Assembly: GCA_950295325.1 (NCBI GenBank)
Contig: OX485806.1
Coordinates: 50,463,169 to 50,527,168, forward strand
Reading direction: 5' to 3'
Source: Polytrichum commune
Taxonomy: Eukaryota > Streptophyta > Polytrichopsida > Polytrichales > Polytrichaceae
Length of the DNA: 64,000 bases
Position 1 is the stretch's first letter, and every line of letters starts with the position of its first letter. The notes under the pieces are model-generated. The model was not told where the DNA came from and ran no database searches. It was given only the letters and a program-made list of their open reading frames with translations. Below, in pieces: positions 35,985 to 47,821 of the stretch. Position numbers and translations under genes: made by a program.

Positions 35985-36490
35985 AAGATAAAATATGGGT
36001 ATATCAATGACCCCAAAGCATAAAAACTTCTAGATGAGCTTTGCAAGGGAAAAACACTCAAGGAAGTCAAGTTGGTGAATGGATTGCTCAAGTATAAGAA
36101 AAATCAAGTGTATGTGCCACAAGGCAAGTTGATGCTTTGGGTTTTAAAGATAAAACATAATAGTCCCATTGTTGACCATAGACAAAAAAAACCACCATAA
36201 TGGCCGTGTCAAGAAAACTTTATTCACCATGCATGAAGAAAAAGATGGCCCACTTTGTGAAGATTTGTGTAAAATGCCAATTGACTCGAGCCTCTTACCA
36301 AAAACAAGCCAGTCATTTGCAACCGTTGCCTATCTTGTCATGGTTATGGCATAATGTGTCCATAGATTTTATCACAAATTTGCCAAAATCACAAGGATAC
36401 AATACCATCTTCATAATGACAGATTATTTTAGCAAGTTGAAACATATGGTGCGAGTATTACTAATAAACCTTAAAGGGTTTGTTGGAATT
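35985..36490 (+). pseudogene. Ty3/gypsy integrase fragment
   Basis: Plus-strand frames with stops read EVKLVNGLLKYKKNQVYVPQ, followed by the zinc-finger region (HFVKICVKCQLTRASYQKQA). The catalytic core start is SIDFITNLPKSQGYNTIFIM. It is related to the integrase in gypsy 1. It stops at about 36,490, where pol sequence of the opposite strand begins, so the two gypsy pieces stand head to head. Confidence 0.85.
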
Positions 36491-39400
36491 TGAGAATTTA
36501 TGTACGGGCGTTGAAGACAACTTGCTCTTGAGCTCCCCATAGGCTTGATGATAAGGCTTATCCCACTCTTTGGATACCTTCTTTTTTAATTAGTCAAACA
36601 AAGGCCTAGCAACCTTAGAAAAATCTTGAATGAAACGTTGATAATAATTGGCTAGGCCAAAGAATGACCTAAGCCCTTTTTGGGTAGAAGGTTACTTCCA
36701 CTTTTGGATTGCCTTGACCTTCCTCATGCTTGGCCTTATCCCATCCCTTGTCACCACATGGTCCAAGAACTTAATTTTTGTATCGAGCAAAGTCAATATT
36801 CTCTCCGTTGGCAGAGATTTTGTTCTTCATTAGCTTTCCAACCACTACCTCAAGGTGCCATGCATACTTCTCTGCCATCTTAGAGTACACCAAGATATTG
36901 TGAATGTAGACTATTACAAAGTCACCCATCTTCTCTTGAAAGATGGTGTTCATAAGGGTTGTGAATGTTGAAGGTGTATAACACAATCCCAAGGATATCA
37001 CCAAGAACTCATAAGACCCATATCTTATGCAGCATGTTGTTTCTTACATATCATCATCCACAATTCAAATTTGGTAATATTCCAACTATATGCTAATACG
37101 ATAAAAATACTTGGCCCTTGCCAATCGGTCGAAAAGATCATCAATTCAAAACAACGGATAGTTGTTTTTTATGGTCACTTTATTCAACGCCTTGTAATTG
37201 ATGCATATGCATATCTTGCCATTTTTTCATTCATGAAAAACATCGGGGCTCCATACAATGATTTGTATGGCCTAATGTAGTTTTTGGATAATAAGTCATT
37301 GAGTTAAACTTATGTTTTGGATGGTGGCTCGGATCCAAATAACATTTCAATCTTATGATCTACTACCCTTATTGGCGGTAACTCTTGGTACAACTCATTA
37401 GTGAATACATCTTTGTACCTCGCCAACACCTCGCAAATGTGCTTTAAAAAATGCCCATCTTTCCTAGCCTCCCTATGAAATTCTTGGGGTTGCTCCATTC
37501 AAAACCACAACCACCATTTATTCATTCCTCATTTGGTCCTTTGAGATCAAATTCAACTTGTCTCCCCCCGCCATAAGAGTTTTTGTTAATTTCAAACTCA
37601 TCTCTTTGTCATCATGGTACACCACAAGGTGCACTAGCTTGCGCCTTGTCAGCCCTAAACCCCCACCCTTGCATGCGTCGTAATCTAGGTGAGAGCCCAA
37701 AGCTAACATGTGTAAACCCGTGTGTTTGACGTGGTCTCCTCAATTCACACTATCTATCTAGGGCAATCATTCATAAAGCCAACAACTTTTATTCTCAAGA
37801 GCACAAGGTAGCAGTGTTTACAACACTCTCACACCTTGTGATCATTCAACACACCACTGCTTGTTATTCAGCAAATATCCAATGTTCATTTGGTCATTCC
37901 ATCCCCCTTACTCTCCTAATGTCTACTTAACTAACCAAACCTCACTAATTCCCCTTATTAAACTCATTATCTAGCTAAACCCAACATCTTTGGGTAAAAT
38001 CCTCCTACACCTTAATAACTAACCTTAATACCCTTCCCTTGAACCGGGTATTAAGCCTTCAGTCTGCCTCCCTTAGTCGGAAATTTACGCTATAGGCTCC
38101 TCGAGTGAACCCGTCACCGCCCGTCCAGCCTGTCACAACCCGTCACAGTTCTTTGCTGGCCTCTCTCGACTCAGCTTCCCCTGTTTGCAGCTCGCCCAGC
38201 CACCCTGTTCCGAGCTTAGCCTCCCTTCTTCCACCTTCCACTGCCGTTCCCTTCCACAACAGTGACCATCGATAGGTCCTCCAAACATTAGTGAACTCGT
38301 CCCTAGAAAATTCGGTGGCACAGAGTCCCCTCTGCCTCGCCAGTGGACACTCCCAGCACCGAACGGTGGTCGCAACATTAGAAGCATCAGTGGCAATGAG
38401 CCACTCAGCTAGGATTAGCACCGAACTACCCACAACCAGAACATTCCTGTTGACCGTAATTTTTACTTGTGGCTGCTTTCCTTCGATCCCTGATACATTA
38501 CTGAATCATAAACTTACACAGTTACCTCCAGACCTTGACGAGAATTTCACATTCCCTCAGCTTCTATTGCCGGATCTGTGCATTCGCAAAACAATTCGAT
38601 GCTCCTTCGTGATGCTTAGTAACCTTAGATCTGCCCAACAGCCTTGTTAAACGTCTTCCACCCCTTAAGAACCTTTCGCCTTAGGCAGCCAACCCGTTAC
38701 CAGAAAACTCCGAGAATCCACAAGTTACCTTCTTCCGCATCCGCCGCCTCTGCCCGGTGACGGCCAGCCTTTCATGCTGGTTTGATGAAGATTCAACCCT
38801 TCCTAACATCAGATTGTCTCAGCTTTTCCCAGCTGGTATCGGCTAGCATTTTCAAGCCTTCTTCCCAACTGATCCCTCGCAATCAGTGAGATTCTTCCCT
38901 CCGCCAATGCGGTAGGGCCGCCCTGGTCCAGCTTGTTTTTGCGAGAGCCACACATAGAGAGAGAAAACCCGAGCAGCTGGATTCTCCAACTGCCGTCCCA
39001 GTCCCACCCCCGGGAATTCCTAGGTTACATTGACGCTTACCTAAATCTAACCATGCCCTTAATTGGGCATCCAGCTAGCCGTATTTGGCCAATAACTCCC
39101 AGCTCCTACCTAAGCAAAGGTCCAACCCTTTGTGACCAAGTCACCTAAGTCCCAGTTAATTTAATTAAACCCACACGCTAATCATTAAACTTAATCAAAC
39201 CCAATCTTAACTATTGCACTCTTTTTATGTTTTGCGTAAGTAGTACTTTGACTAATTCTAAGTTTAATAACTTTGAAAGCATAACAACACATGTGAGACC
39301 CCTGGTTGGGCTCATATGCCTCACATCTATTGTGTGAGTTTGAAGAAGGTGTCCTCCAAAATGAGGTCAACCTCATCTATTTCACAAAATATAAAATTCT

Positions 39401-40130
39401 CTATAGACTTCAATGTCTCATATTTCAAGGTCACATGCATGTTATTATCAGGGTACACCACATATAAGTGATCAAACTTGCCAAATTTGTGGCACCGCTT
39501 ATCCTTCACGTCACATTTTTGTTTCCAACATTAGGTGGGTTTCCTCGTTGGTTTTCACCTTTGTCAGGAGTTGTACCTTTGGATTGTCCTTTGTGTTGGT
39601 TTGATGGTCCAAATTTCTTACGTTCTTTGCCTCAAGACATGTTTCGGCTCAAATCACTTTGTTGTGAAAAACCGCATGATTTTTTTTCGAGGCATCAACT
39701 TCAATTCTTTTTGCAATCTTGATAATCCCCGCCATGCCCTCAAAAAGCTTTAAAAACTTGAACAAGGCGTTGACCATCCACTTCTGCAACCCACTTAAGA
39801 AAAAATGCATCTAAGGTATAGCATTCATTTGGTTATTCAAATTATGTACATAGGCCTTAAAAAACCCAGTGTACATCATTTGCACAAAGTTTATTCCCTC
39901 ACACAATTCTTGGTACTCTAGCATAAACCTCTCCTCAAGCAAAGCCTTGAAAACAATTTAGGAACAACTTGCCACCACTTTGGGCTCTTATTCTTTCTTA
40001 CTGGTCCATTACTAAAGTGCATGGTCTTTAAAAAATCTCACTGCTATGGAGTCCTTATTGTCTTCCTTGGGCCTTTGGTAATGGTAATAGATGTCTATTC
40101 TCAACAAAAATTCATATATTTTTCTTGTTT
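36491..40130 (-). pseudogene. Ty3/gypsy element remnant, copy 2 (gag to RT), split by LTR A3
   Basis: Minus-strand order. 39,690-40,130 is gag (FLLRIDIYYHYQRPKEDN, YQELCEGINFVQMMYTGF). At about 39,460-39,509 is a degenerate zinc knuckle (CHKFGKFDHLYVVYP, two Cys lost). 39,327-39,420 plus 37,518-37,647 is the protease side (FCEIDEVDLILEDTFF, LVHLVVYHDDKEMSLKL), interrupted by LTR A3. 37,310-37,498 is the linker (VLARYKDVFTNELYQELPP). 36,771-37,004 is RT (TPSTFTTLMNTIFQEKMGDF), with the catalytic YIDD changed to YIHN. It ends within RNase H at about 36,491. All frames carry lesions. Confidence 0.9.
37648..39316 (+). mobile_element. Solo LTR, family A (copy A3), TSD CGCCT/TGCCT
   Basis: A 1,669-bp LTR starting TGTCAGCCCTAAACCCCCAC and ending TTGGGCTCATA. 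It is flanked by CGCCT (37,643-37,647) and TGCCT (39,317-39,321), a duplication with one CpG-type change. The paralogous gypsy 1 retains the empty site at about 30,789-30,830 (GGCTTGCGCCTCACATCTAC), proving the insertion. Its GC-rich centre has plus- and minus-strand frames that I treat as non-coding. Confidence 0.94.
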
Positions 40131-40462
40131 TGCCATTCAACAACAACATAGTTACTTGTGAATGACTAACAAAGAATTCTACCACTACACAATGATTTTT
40201 GATGCAATGTTTAAAATTTTGAAATAATAATGCTATTGTTAGACAAATTGCATTTACAATACCCGTAAAGCATGCTTGTACCATACATGTCCACACACTG
40301 AAATTGAAAATCAATATGACAATGGAAATCATATATGAAAAGGAATTGCTATTTCAATTTTATTTTTTCCCAACAAAATACATAGGCATGTTCATATGGG
40401 GGTTGAGGGTTTACATTGCAAAAGAGCTATGTGTTTTACATGTTAAACATGTGTGAAAAAAA
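40131..40462. other. No gene recognised
   Basis: Upstream flank of gypsy copy 2 gag. The minus-strand frame extending to 40,332 is hydrophobic and unlike gag. No LTR start could be recognised. Confidence 0.3.
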
Positions 40463-40648
40463 TCATGCTGCTTTCAAATTCCTCTCATTCCACAATGTGT
40501 TGCCTCCTACCACATCTTCAACTACCCATTGGTCCCCTGCCTCATGTGGATATGTAAGATACACATCACCAACATGCATAGTGGTCACGTCCACCTCGTA
40601 GCAAAAATTGGAGATGAGCTTAAAATGAGATTTTTCCACACCCCCCAA
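40463..40648 (-). pseudogene. Possible C-terminal exon, unknown
   Basis: A compact minus-strand open stretch (HFKLISNFCYEVDVTTMHVG, VYLTYPHEAGDQWVVEDVVG, ending NERNLKAA and stop) with protein-like composition. It lies about 570 bp downstream of a consensus splice donor that ends the FCP1-like exon at 41,221. It could be that gene's last exon, but no acceptor was verified. Confidence 0.35.
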
Positions 40649-41220
40649 ACCACTAATTTTACTAGTTGATACCTCTTATTTGTTGTTTTTCACACTCATC
40701 ATCTGCACACATTGCCCAACACTGAACAACACCCACACAACATGCAAAAAACAATCAACCACATGCTTTGTTGAGATGTTCACATCAAAGCACCAATGTC
40801 ATGTGAGTCAAACCTTTTAACAAAACTACATAATGTTCATGGCCCTCCAATGTGAACTCTAGTGAAGTCAAAGACCCACACCCAATGGCGCATAATTCAA
40901 TTAACCTATAATACATTTAAAAATAAAGATTGCACTGACCATGCGTGCAGTCAAAGTTGTGTTGCCTGATGTGCTATCCATTGGTTTCACAACCCCTTGT
41001 TGCAACTCTTTCTCGCGAACCACCTACACACGCAACTACAACCCAACTTGAATTAGTCATCCAACGAATTAAAGGTGAGGGTTAATGTCCAATGTGAACT
41101 ACAAGTTCACAAGTCCCTTCACCTCCTAAAATTTGCAATCTTGAGCCCGCAATGGAAATGCATGACCGACGCAATGCCATGTTCCTAAAAAATTGTTTAA
41201 GTTCACACACATGTACTTAC

Positions 41221-42310
41221 ATTTTGGACATATTGAAAGTGGACCAAAAACTTCCAACATCTTGGTGTGCATAAAGGCCTTCAAAAGTTGGCCACAAGTT
41301 TTGCCTTAAATATTCTTTGTCTTGTGATAGATCCTTCATATTTGCAACATAGAAGGAGGGAGGATGATAACATTCCCATGTGGATTGCAGTCCACCCTAG
41401 GCTCATGGTGGTCTATGATGACGATGTTAGTTGCATCCCAATATGGCCATTTCTTTCGAACCTTGGTCAAAGGTTTCCCCCACAACGTACCCTCATCAAT
41501 CTTTTGTACAATCCTTTGATGACCATGAGAAAATTGGCTTATGACCTTCCAAATTGTCAAACAGAGGTAATATTTTACATAGGATGTTTTTCATATACTC
41601 TCTATTCTTTATTCCCCAAAATGCTACTTTGAAGATTTTGAAACACCTTCCCAGGAACTCCATCAATCTTGGCCTAAACAAGAACCTACAGGATGTTGTT
41701 TTTTTTGTAATACGGATGGAAAGGTTTGAATTTGGTTGACCCAATGAATTGGTATCTAGAAAAGTATCATGGACATTGAAGATCAACAATTTGGGTTTCG
41801 GTATCGACAAGATATAAAAACTTTGGGTCGAATTCACCTTACCACTAGGCACATTGTTTTCACCACCAATACCACCTATCTTTCTTGGTGACATGGTTTT
41901 ACTTCATTTGCAAACAGATAATGTAGAAACCCCCTTTCTCGATGATAGTGATTTGGATACATCCTCTGGCACAACCCCAACATCCGCACCTTCTACTAGA
42001 TCAGTTTTTCCTTTATGAACATGCCCTTCCCCGCCATATACACTCCCCACTCCCCCATTCACGCTGTCCCCACTTTGACATTTTTTACGTGACCTTCCCT
42101 AAATCCTTCCTTCCTTATTCTCATCCTCCCCACCCCCACTTCTTCCAATGTTTTCCACCCAGCTCTCATACGCTGTAATCTTGGGAGGGCCACTTCCATC
42201 TTGTAAATCCCTTCCATGGACGACCCCCACATCCTGTGTCCCACCTCTTGCAATTATTGGGTGCCCAATACCACCTTCTGTCCCAGATCTTTTGTTGGCA
42301 CCTTCCCTGG
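41221..42310 (-). pseudogene. FCP1/NIF-type (HAD superfamily) phosphatase pseudogene 2, main part
   Basis: Minus strand. A disordered basic leader (42,310-41,900; two stops, TAG near 42,097 and TGA near 41,901) leads in frame into an FCP1-homology domain. KLLIFNVHDTFLDT is at the position of the DxDGT catalytic loop, with the first Asp changed to Asn. Then come CRFLFRPRLMEFLGRCF, KVAFWGIKNREYM, FSWSSKDCT and ATNIVIIDHHEPRVDCNP (the DD-containing loop, altered), and PPSFYVANMKDLSQDKEYL. Two frameshifts lie near 41,515 and 41,350. The exon ends at a GTAAGT donor (41,220-41,215). Upstream exons continue beyond the LTR nest at 42,311-51,413. Family members dephosphorylate RNA polymerase II CTD or related Ser/Thr targets; this copy is inactive. 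Confidence 0.82.
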
Positions 42311-43323
42311 TGTGAGCAAGAATTACCAACCACTCTTAATTGTGCCCTAGTCCGAGTGGGAAAGTCTTCTTCACACAACCACATTCACCATTCACATGTG
42401 CGGTTTTGGTTCACTTAATGATGAGGAAGGTGGTGTGCATAACACCTTTTTATAAAACCCAAAAAACATTTACAAATGCTTGAGCACTTTACATTGTCCA
42501 TTCCTTGGAAATCAACCAAGTTCTTTCTTAATCCTCACCTAAATCATCGGTTCTCACAAGAGGGGGAATCTAGCTTGTCTCCTACCTCACTCTCCTATTC
42601 TGCACTTCGGCCCTCAGTAGCATTCCTCCACTTACCCCTAACTCCATCATTTCGGTCAAGCTAGGCAAACTGCATTTCTTTCCCACAACTGCAGTTGATG
42701 ATGTGATGCCGCTGACACCTCCTGTCATGGCCCGAGTTTTCCTGATTTCTCAATTAACCTTGTTGTTAGGTTAAAAAAATAATATGGACGTAGAAAAGTA
42801 GGATAGGTAGAATAATTGGTAGGCATATTGTTAGGTGAGTTCTTTAGAAGAGAGAAGAAAAATAAAAATCCTTGAAGTAGTTAAAAACATCAAATTAAGT
42901 TAGTATTAGGAATTCCACTTTGGGTGGAAACCCTAGGGCGGGGTGGACCGCGCTGCCCGTTGGTGCCGAGCCTTACCGAAGAAAGGGGGTTCAACTGTTG
43001 GACCTGTAGGGTCACAACGGCAACCTTCCTTAGAACAGGCAAGTGTGTACGTCAGTTTCTCCTCCTCCCCCTCATCATTTAACATGGTAGGAAATTGGTG
43101 GTCTGAAGGAAGGACTCACGGCAGCCAAGGAGAGGGGGTATGTGGTGAGAGGTGAGAATGCATTGATGAGAGAGACCAGCATTTTTAAATGCTCGCCTAG
43201 TAACGGATAGAGAAGATAATCTTGAGCACCCCCACCATTGGATACTAAGGGAGGATCCCTACTCGGAAGCATTCGTGGCGTACGGAGCGGACCAGACAAG
43301 TGAGGAAGCGGCCCACAGTGACC

Positions 43324-45198
43324 ATGGCAACCCATCCCAGGAAGAGGGCCTCGGACAAGTCAATAGCCCTCCGCAAGGTACATGTTTCCAGACCCACCAC
43401 CCGAGATGAGGCAAAGGAGCTAGAGGCAGATCTCATGTGCATGGGATGCCTTGGGTTATTGGAGAAGTCTTGGAGAGTTCGACGTGAGGAAATGGTGAGG
43501 GAGTTAGTCACCGGGGGGATGAATCAGGTTTACGTTTCCACTATCCGAGGTCGATCGAATAGGTGGAATGCGGAACTATGGAGTAGGATTTACGGGTTCA
43601 AGCAGAGAGGAGAACATATGGCCACAAAGAAGGAGGATTGCACTTGGAACAAGTTCTCCCAAAGATTGGACCGAAAATATGGTCACTATGTGAGGGATTG
43701 CAAAGATACGAGGGAGAAGAGAATGTTGGTTTTCTTGGTGCCAATTTTAAGCCCGAAAAAACCCTACAATGTCACTCTCACCCTTGCCACTACCTTGCTT
43801 CTAGCCTACTCCGAAAAGAAGGTGGTGGATTGGGGAAGTATCATTGGAGAGTTGGTGCACAGGTTGGCAGCCAACACCAAGCGTGGACAACCCTCCTACA
43901 TTGGACCTTTCCTCTTCCACCTTTATGAGTACGGAAACTTGCTCACAAATAAAGAGGAGACCCAATGGACTGGGCATCAGATCATGCAAGAGCTCCAGAC
44001 CACGGACTCAGAACCAAAAATGGGCCAAGAGGACTCCAAAGAGGAAGATGTGGTGGAACTCAGTGATGAGGAGCGACTCGTGCTGGAGAGGAGGATACTG
44101 ATGGGGAAAAATCCAACGACGCGGACCAGGTCCGCTGTTAAGGCCGAAGAAGGAAGAACGTCCACCTTCATCTTAGAGGACAATTCGGTGGATTCCATCA
44201 TCTGTGACCTCGAGGGAATGCGGTCCCAAATCATGGAGTCTGAGTTACAAATGCAACAGGTAGGAGAAATGGTGGGCAACCCTCCGCGGGAGAATCTGAT
44301 TTTCGCGGTACAAGAGGCCATACAAGATCCACGCCGATTGCGGGAGTTAGAAAGTAAGGTGGACTGCCTTACTACGGAAAATCAGAAGACCTTGGAGTAA
44401 CTGCGGAAGTTGGAGGAGGAACGACAAGAGCTCCTGAAACAGGTGAAGGAGGCCACCATCACGGTGCAAAAAGTGAGTGATGTGGTGGGTATCCCCGGTG
44501 ATATGTGGCTGAAGGCCAAGATGTTTGACGCGGAGCTGAAGAATGTGGGCCACGTTTCCGGGACGAAGATGGTTACCTTCATCATGAATCAGGGAAGTAA
44601 GATGGACGCATCCTTGAAAGCCATGAAGACACTCCTTGCTAGCTGCACAGAGTTCTTCCCAGTTATGATAGGGTTATCGGATGATGGGGAGACCTCATCC
44701 AGCTACTCCGACTTTACCCCTCAAGAGGTGGTGGAAATTCAGGGAGCCACGGTAGGAGGTGGAACCAACCGATGGAAGAAGAAAAGCAGGTGGAAGACAT
44801 CACGGCGCTCACGGCCCCGCTTGTTTTCGTCATGGAGGTAATGGTTCCCAATGCCACTCCGGTTTCCTCCACGGTTGGGAAGGAAACCCAGGATGGCAGC
44901 CACGTGGTAGAGGTAGCACCACCCAGCCCGCCGATGACCTTCCATGTGGGTTCTAGGGCACCGCTGGCACCACCACTTGCGTCGGGATTCCAGCCGGACG
45001 GCCCGCTGGCAACCCCACGTGCCTCGGGTTTTGCGGAGACAGGGGACCATGCAAGAGTGATTCCCGGGCCAAATGCTCACGATGTGTAAGTGGCACCACC
45101 ACTTGCACCATTTTTGGCAACGTACAGAGCGGACCGCAGCGAAAGGCGGAAGAATAAGAAGGAGGCTAATTTGAAGAAGAGAAAAGATAGGGACTAGG
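43324..45198 (+). pseudogene. Retroelement gag-like / transposon protein, degenerate
   Basis: The start is set at ATG 43,324 (MATHPRKRASDKS); the open frame begins slightly upstream without an ATG. The frame is open to a TAA at 44,398 and resumes in frame (LRKLEEERQELLKQVKEAT). It then shifts at about 44,780 to continue ALTAPLVFVMEVMVPNATPV, has a TAA at about 45,087, and ends in a Lys/Arg-rich tail (KNKKEANLKKRKDRD). Residues 1-130 are basic. The 180-240 region (VVDWGSIIGELVHRLAANTK, GPFLFHLYEYGNLL) recalls plant putative-transposon/mobile-domain proteins. An acidic stretch and a coiled coil follow (about 300-400). No catalytic domain is seen. Confidence 0.6.
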
Positions 45199-45942
45199 TT
45201 TTAATTAGCGGCTATTGGGTTGATTTTGGCAAGTAGTTAGGTAGCCATGAGTTGTGTGCTTTGTCATTTTCTTGGTTTTGACTTCTCAAGGGAGAGGATT
45301 GTCAGGAATACCACGTGACCCGTGATTTTCATCACGGGACCAGTGGCGTGGTAGGTGTTTGTTAGGTTTAAAAGGAGGACACTTCGGTGTTTCCCCCACC
45401 ATTTTGTAATGCATGTGTTCTTTCATTTAATTTAGGCCTTATGTTTACTCCGCCTTTGGTTTGAATTAAATCTTAAGTCCATGAGCAAAGCAAGTGGTCT
45501 CTCCTTCCCCTTCTTGATGTTCCCGAGTTTTCGCCTTTCCCTATCACTGTGTAGGACAGTTAGGTTAGTATTCTGTGATAATACAGGGGGTCAGTAATAC
45601 CCTGAGGTGCGTGTGGTTAAAACACCCCTGTTTGAGCCGGTGATGGGCGGAGGAACCTTAAGCACGGAAAGGAGGAAAAGATTGGACGAGCAAGGGGAGT
45701 TCCGCGCACATGATAGGTTCTTCCCTACTTACTCCGTCCAACTAGGGACCGACGTTGAGCAGCAATGGATAAATTTGTCCAATAGTAAGGGGAGGGTTCT
45801 AATTTACGCCATCCGCTTGCCGTGACCTGGAGGTAGACATACCGATCAGCAGTAACGGATTGGTCTAGAACACTCATGCACCTTCCGCGACCTGACGCTT
45901 GGTTCCCACCGCGGATGGTAGGCGTGGTAGCCCCATCCCTAT

Positions 45943-46915
45943 TGTCGCAACCCTTGCTAGGTCCCTTAATAATCTTGCCAATTTTCGTTTCTAGCAAAGG
46001 TTGCGAGCGCTAACCCTTCACATTCTGCCATGCTAATGGATAGCTCCTCTTACCCCGGACCAATACTTCATAGGAGGGAACCAACCCTCCTACTTTGCTT
46101 TCGGGACTCACCCCTTAATCGGTAACCCATTTCCCCAATGTGGACTTCCATCCATGGAAGTCCAATCCTATGTTGATCATCGCGTTGCCGGAGCAACACT
46201 ACAACAACCCGAACCATACTAGGCAACTATGGCCTCACAATGGGCCAATGCCCATGGAGGCCGTGCCGTTCGGCCTCGGGTGGGTGAGGCCACACCACCT
46301 CACCCATATAAGCCTCTAGGACTCTACACGGAGCCCCTACCCCACCGCCAACCAACCTCTTGTCTCTCTACCAAGAGTTGGGGCCAAGTGGACATTTTCC
46401 CTTAACTGCTGGGCCTACAACCCCCCCAGCAGCTTCAGACCATCATAACTTCCTTGTAAGATGTTTGATCATAACAACCAACCACTCCATCCTCATCTAC
46501 GCTTCACGTAGATGCCGATGGACTCCTCGCTTGCCCCATTCGGGCAAGTGGTGAGGAAGTTATGCCTGTTTGAACCTTTGCAGTCCCGGGAATCACTCCC
46601 AGGCACTGCTGTACCAGGGCGCTGTCCCGGGACAGCACCCCACTCAAATGGCCATAACTCCTAGCTCACACCTCCGATTGAGGTGATCTTGAGCATTCTA
46701 GAATCACCACGCCATGAGCTACGCATAGCTCATGGCCTCACCCTCATGCCTCCTAGTCTTTGTGGGTGGGAGGCGTTCCCAACGCCCGGGGCCCTCACCC
46801 ACACTAGGATCACTTGGGCCCTCTCACCAACGGCGCCACAAGTCCCGGGTGTCACTCCGGGGTCCCCCTTGTGCCCATGGTGTTTCGGCCACTCCTCATG
46901 GAGAGGTGCGCGACA
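45943..46915 (+). mobile_element. Solo LTR, family B (copy B8), TSD CCTAT
   Basis: 973 bp from TGTCGCAACCC to GGTGCGCGACA, flanked by CCTAT (45,938-45,942 and 46,916-46,920). Nearly identical to B1 at 17,587-18,559, with only scattered substitutions visible. It lies inside element C, which lies inside LTR A4, so it is among the youngest insertions here. Confidence 0.96.
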
Positions 46916-46920
46916 CCTAT

Positions 46921-47816
46921 GTTAGCCCCGCTGTCACGGAAATAAGCAGACCCTGGGTCCTATCCTGTGTGACCTCTGGAACAACACAAGCTACCCATTG
47001 TGAGGATAGGAACGAAGATGTTGCGTTTCCACCTTTCTCGAGGGCGGGTTCGGTTTCCGCGTGTGGTATAGTGGGAACTGTGCCATCATGGAAACTGGAT
47101 CCGGCTGGTTTTGTAGACCCAAAACTTCCTCCACCTTTCCCCTCGTCAAAGGGGGTGGCACGTGATGAATACCTGAGTGGGATACCTTCTCGAAGGAGGG
47201 TTGCCCCCATCATAGCACTAGTCTAAGGGAGTAGTAGTTAGGAGGAGGAAGTGGAGATAGGGAGACAACCCTGAGAAATTAAACCAAAGGGCGAAATCCT
47301 AATGAACAACTACCAAGTCTCTCTGAGCATTCTAGCCTAAACACTAGAATTATTGTCCTTGGGACACAGTCAAAAATCTAGTGGATAGAGGAAATACATG
47401 TCATATCCGCTACCTCTATCTCGGAAACCTTATCCCGGAAGTCATGACCTGTAATAAACAATCTTAGAACATAGTGTATATAGTTATTCTACTATGGATT
47501 CGGGACGTTGAGTCTATTGTTGTTACTACTCTAGGGTGGGAGTTTGTCCATACTTTGTGTGGTGTTCCCTACCTCGGTCCACTACGGAGAAAGCGGAAAC
47601 TGGCGTGCTATAATTTCCGTAATATCCCGGATTTCTTAATCCGATTTGTGTTATCTTAGTATTTGGTGTTTCTTGTGTGTGTGTTTGTCAAAAATTTCCT
47701 CTCTCTTGTGTTGTTAACAACCGTAGTTTCTTCGTGGGAACGAATTTGGCGCGGCTGTGACGTTTTACGCGTTTATCAGGTTAATTTAATGAATACGTTA
47801 CCACCGTGCTACGACA
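46921..47816. other. Downstream part of element C, unassigned
   Basis: A plus-strand frame continues from the LTR into PSWKLDPAGFVDPKLPPPFP and ends with GIPSRRRVAPIIALV near 47,225. It resembles the low-complexity C-terminal style of the gag-like gene but has no identifiable domain. The final 590 bp shows no coding signal. Confidence 0.35.
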
Positions 47817-47821
47817 CCTCC

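Larger units (their letters stand above)
42723..47816 (+). mobile_element. 5.1-kb insertion (element C) with a gag-like gene, TSD CCTCC
   Basis: Bounded by TGTCATGG (42,723) and CTACGACA (47,816), with CCTCC on both sides (42,718-42,722 and 47,817-47,821). Nested inside is solo LTR B8. It carries a degenerate long gene at 43,324-45,198. The TG...CA ends and 5-bp duplication suggest an LTR retroelement, but I cannot see two matching LTRs. The boundaries are therefore supported only by the duplication and by the fit to the A4 backbone. A purine tract (AAGGGAGAGGA, 45,288-45,298) followed by TTGTCAGG could be a polypurine tract. Confidence 0.55.

Noticed and set aside
45288..45310. Polypurine tract and start of a 3' LTR at 45,300 in element C
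   Set aside because: AAGGGAGAGGA followed by TTGTCAGG looks right, but no matching 5' LTR is seen at 42,723, so an LTR is not annotated.
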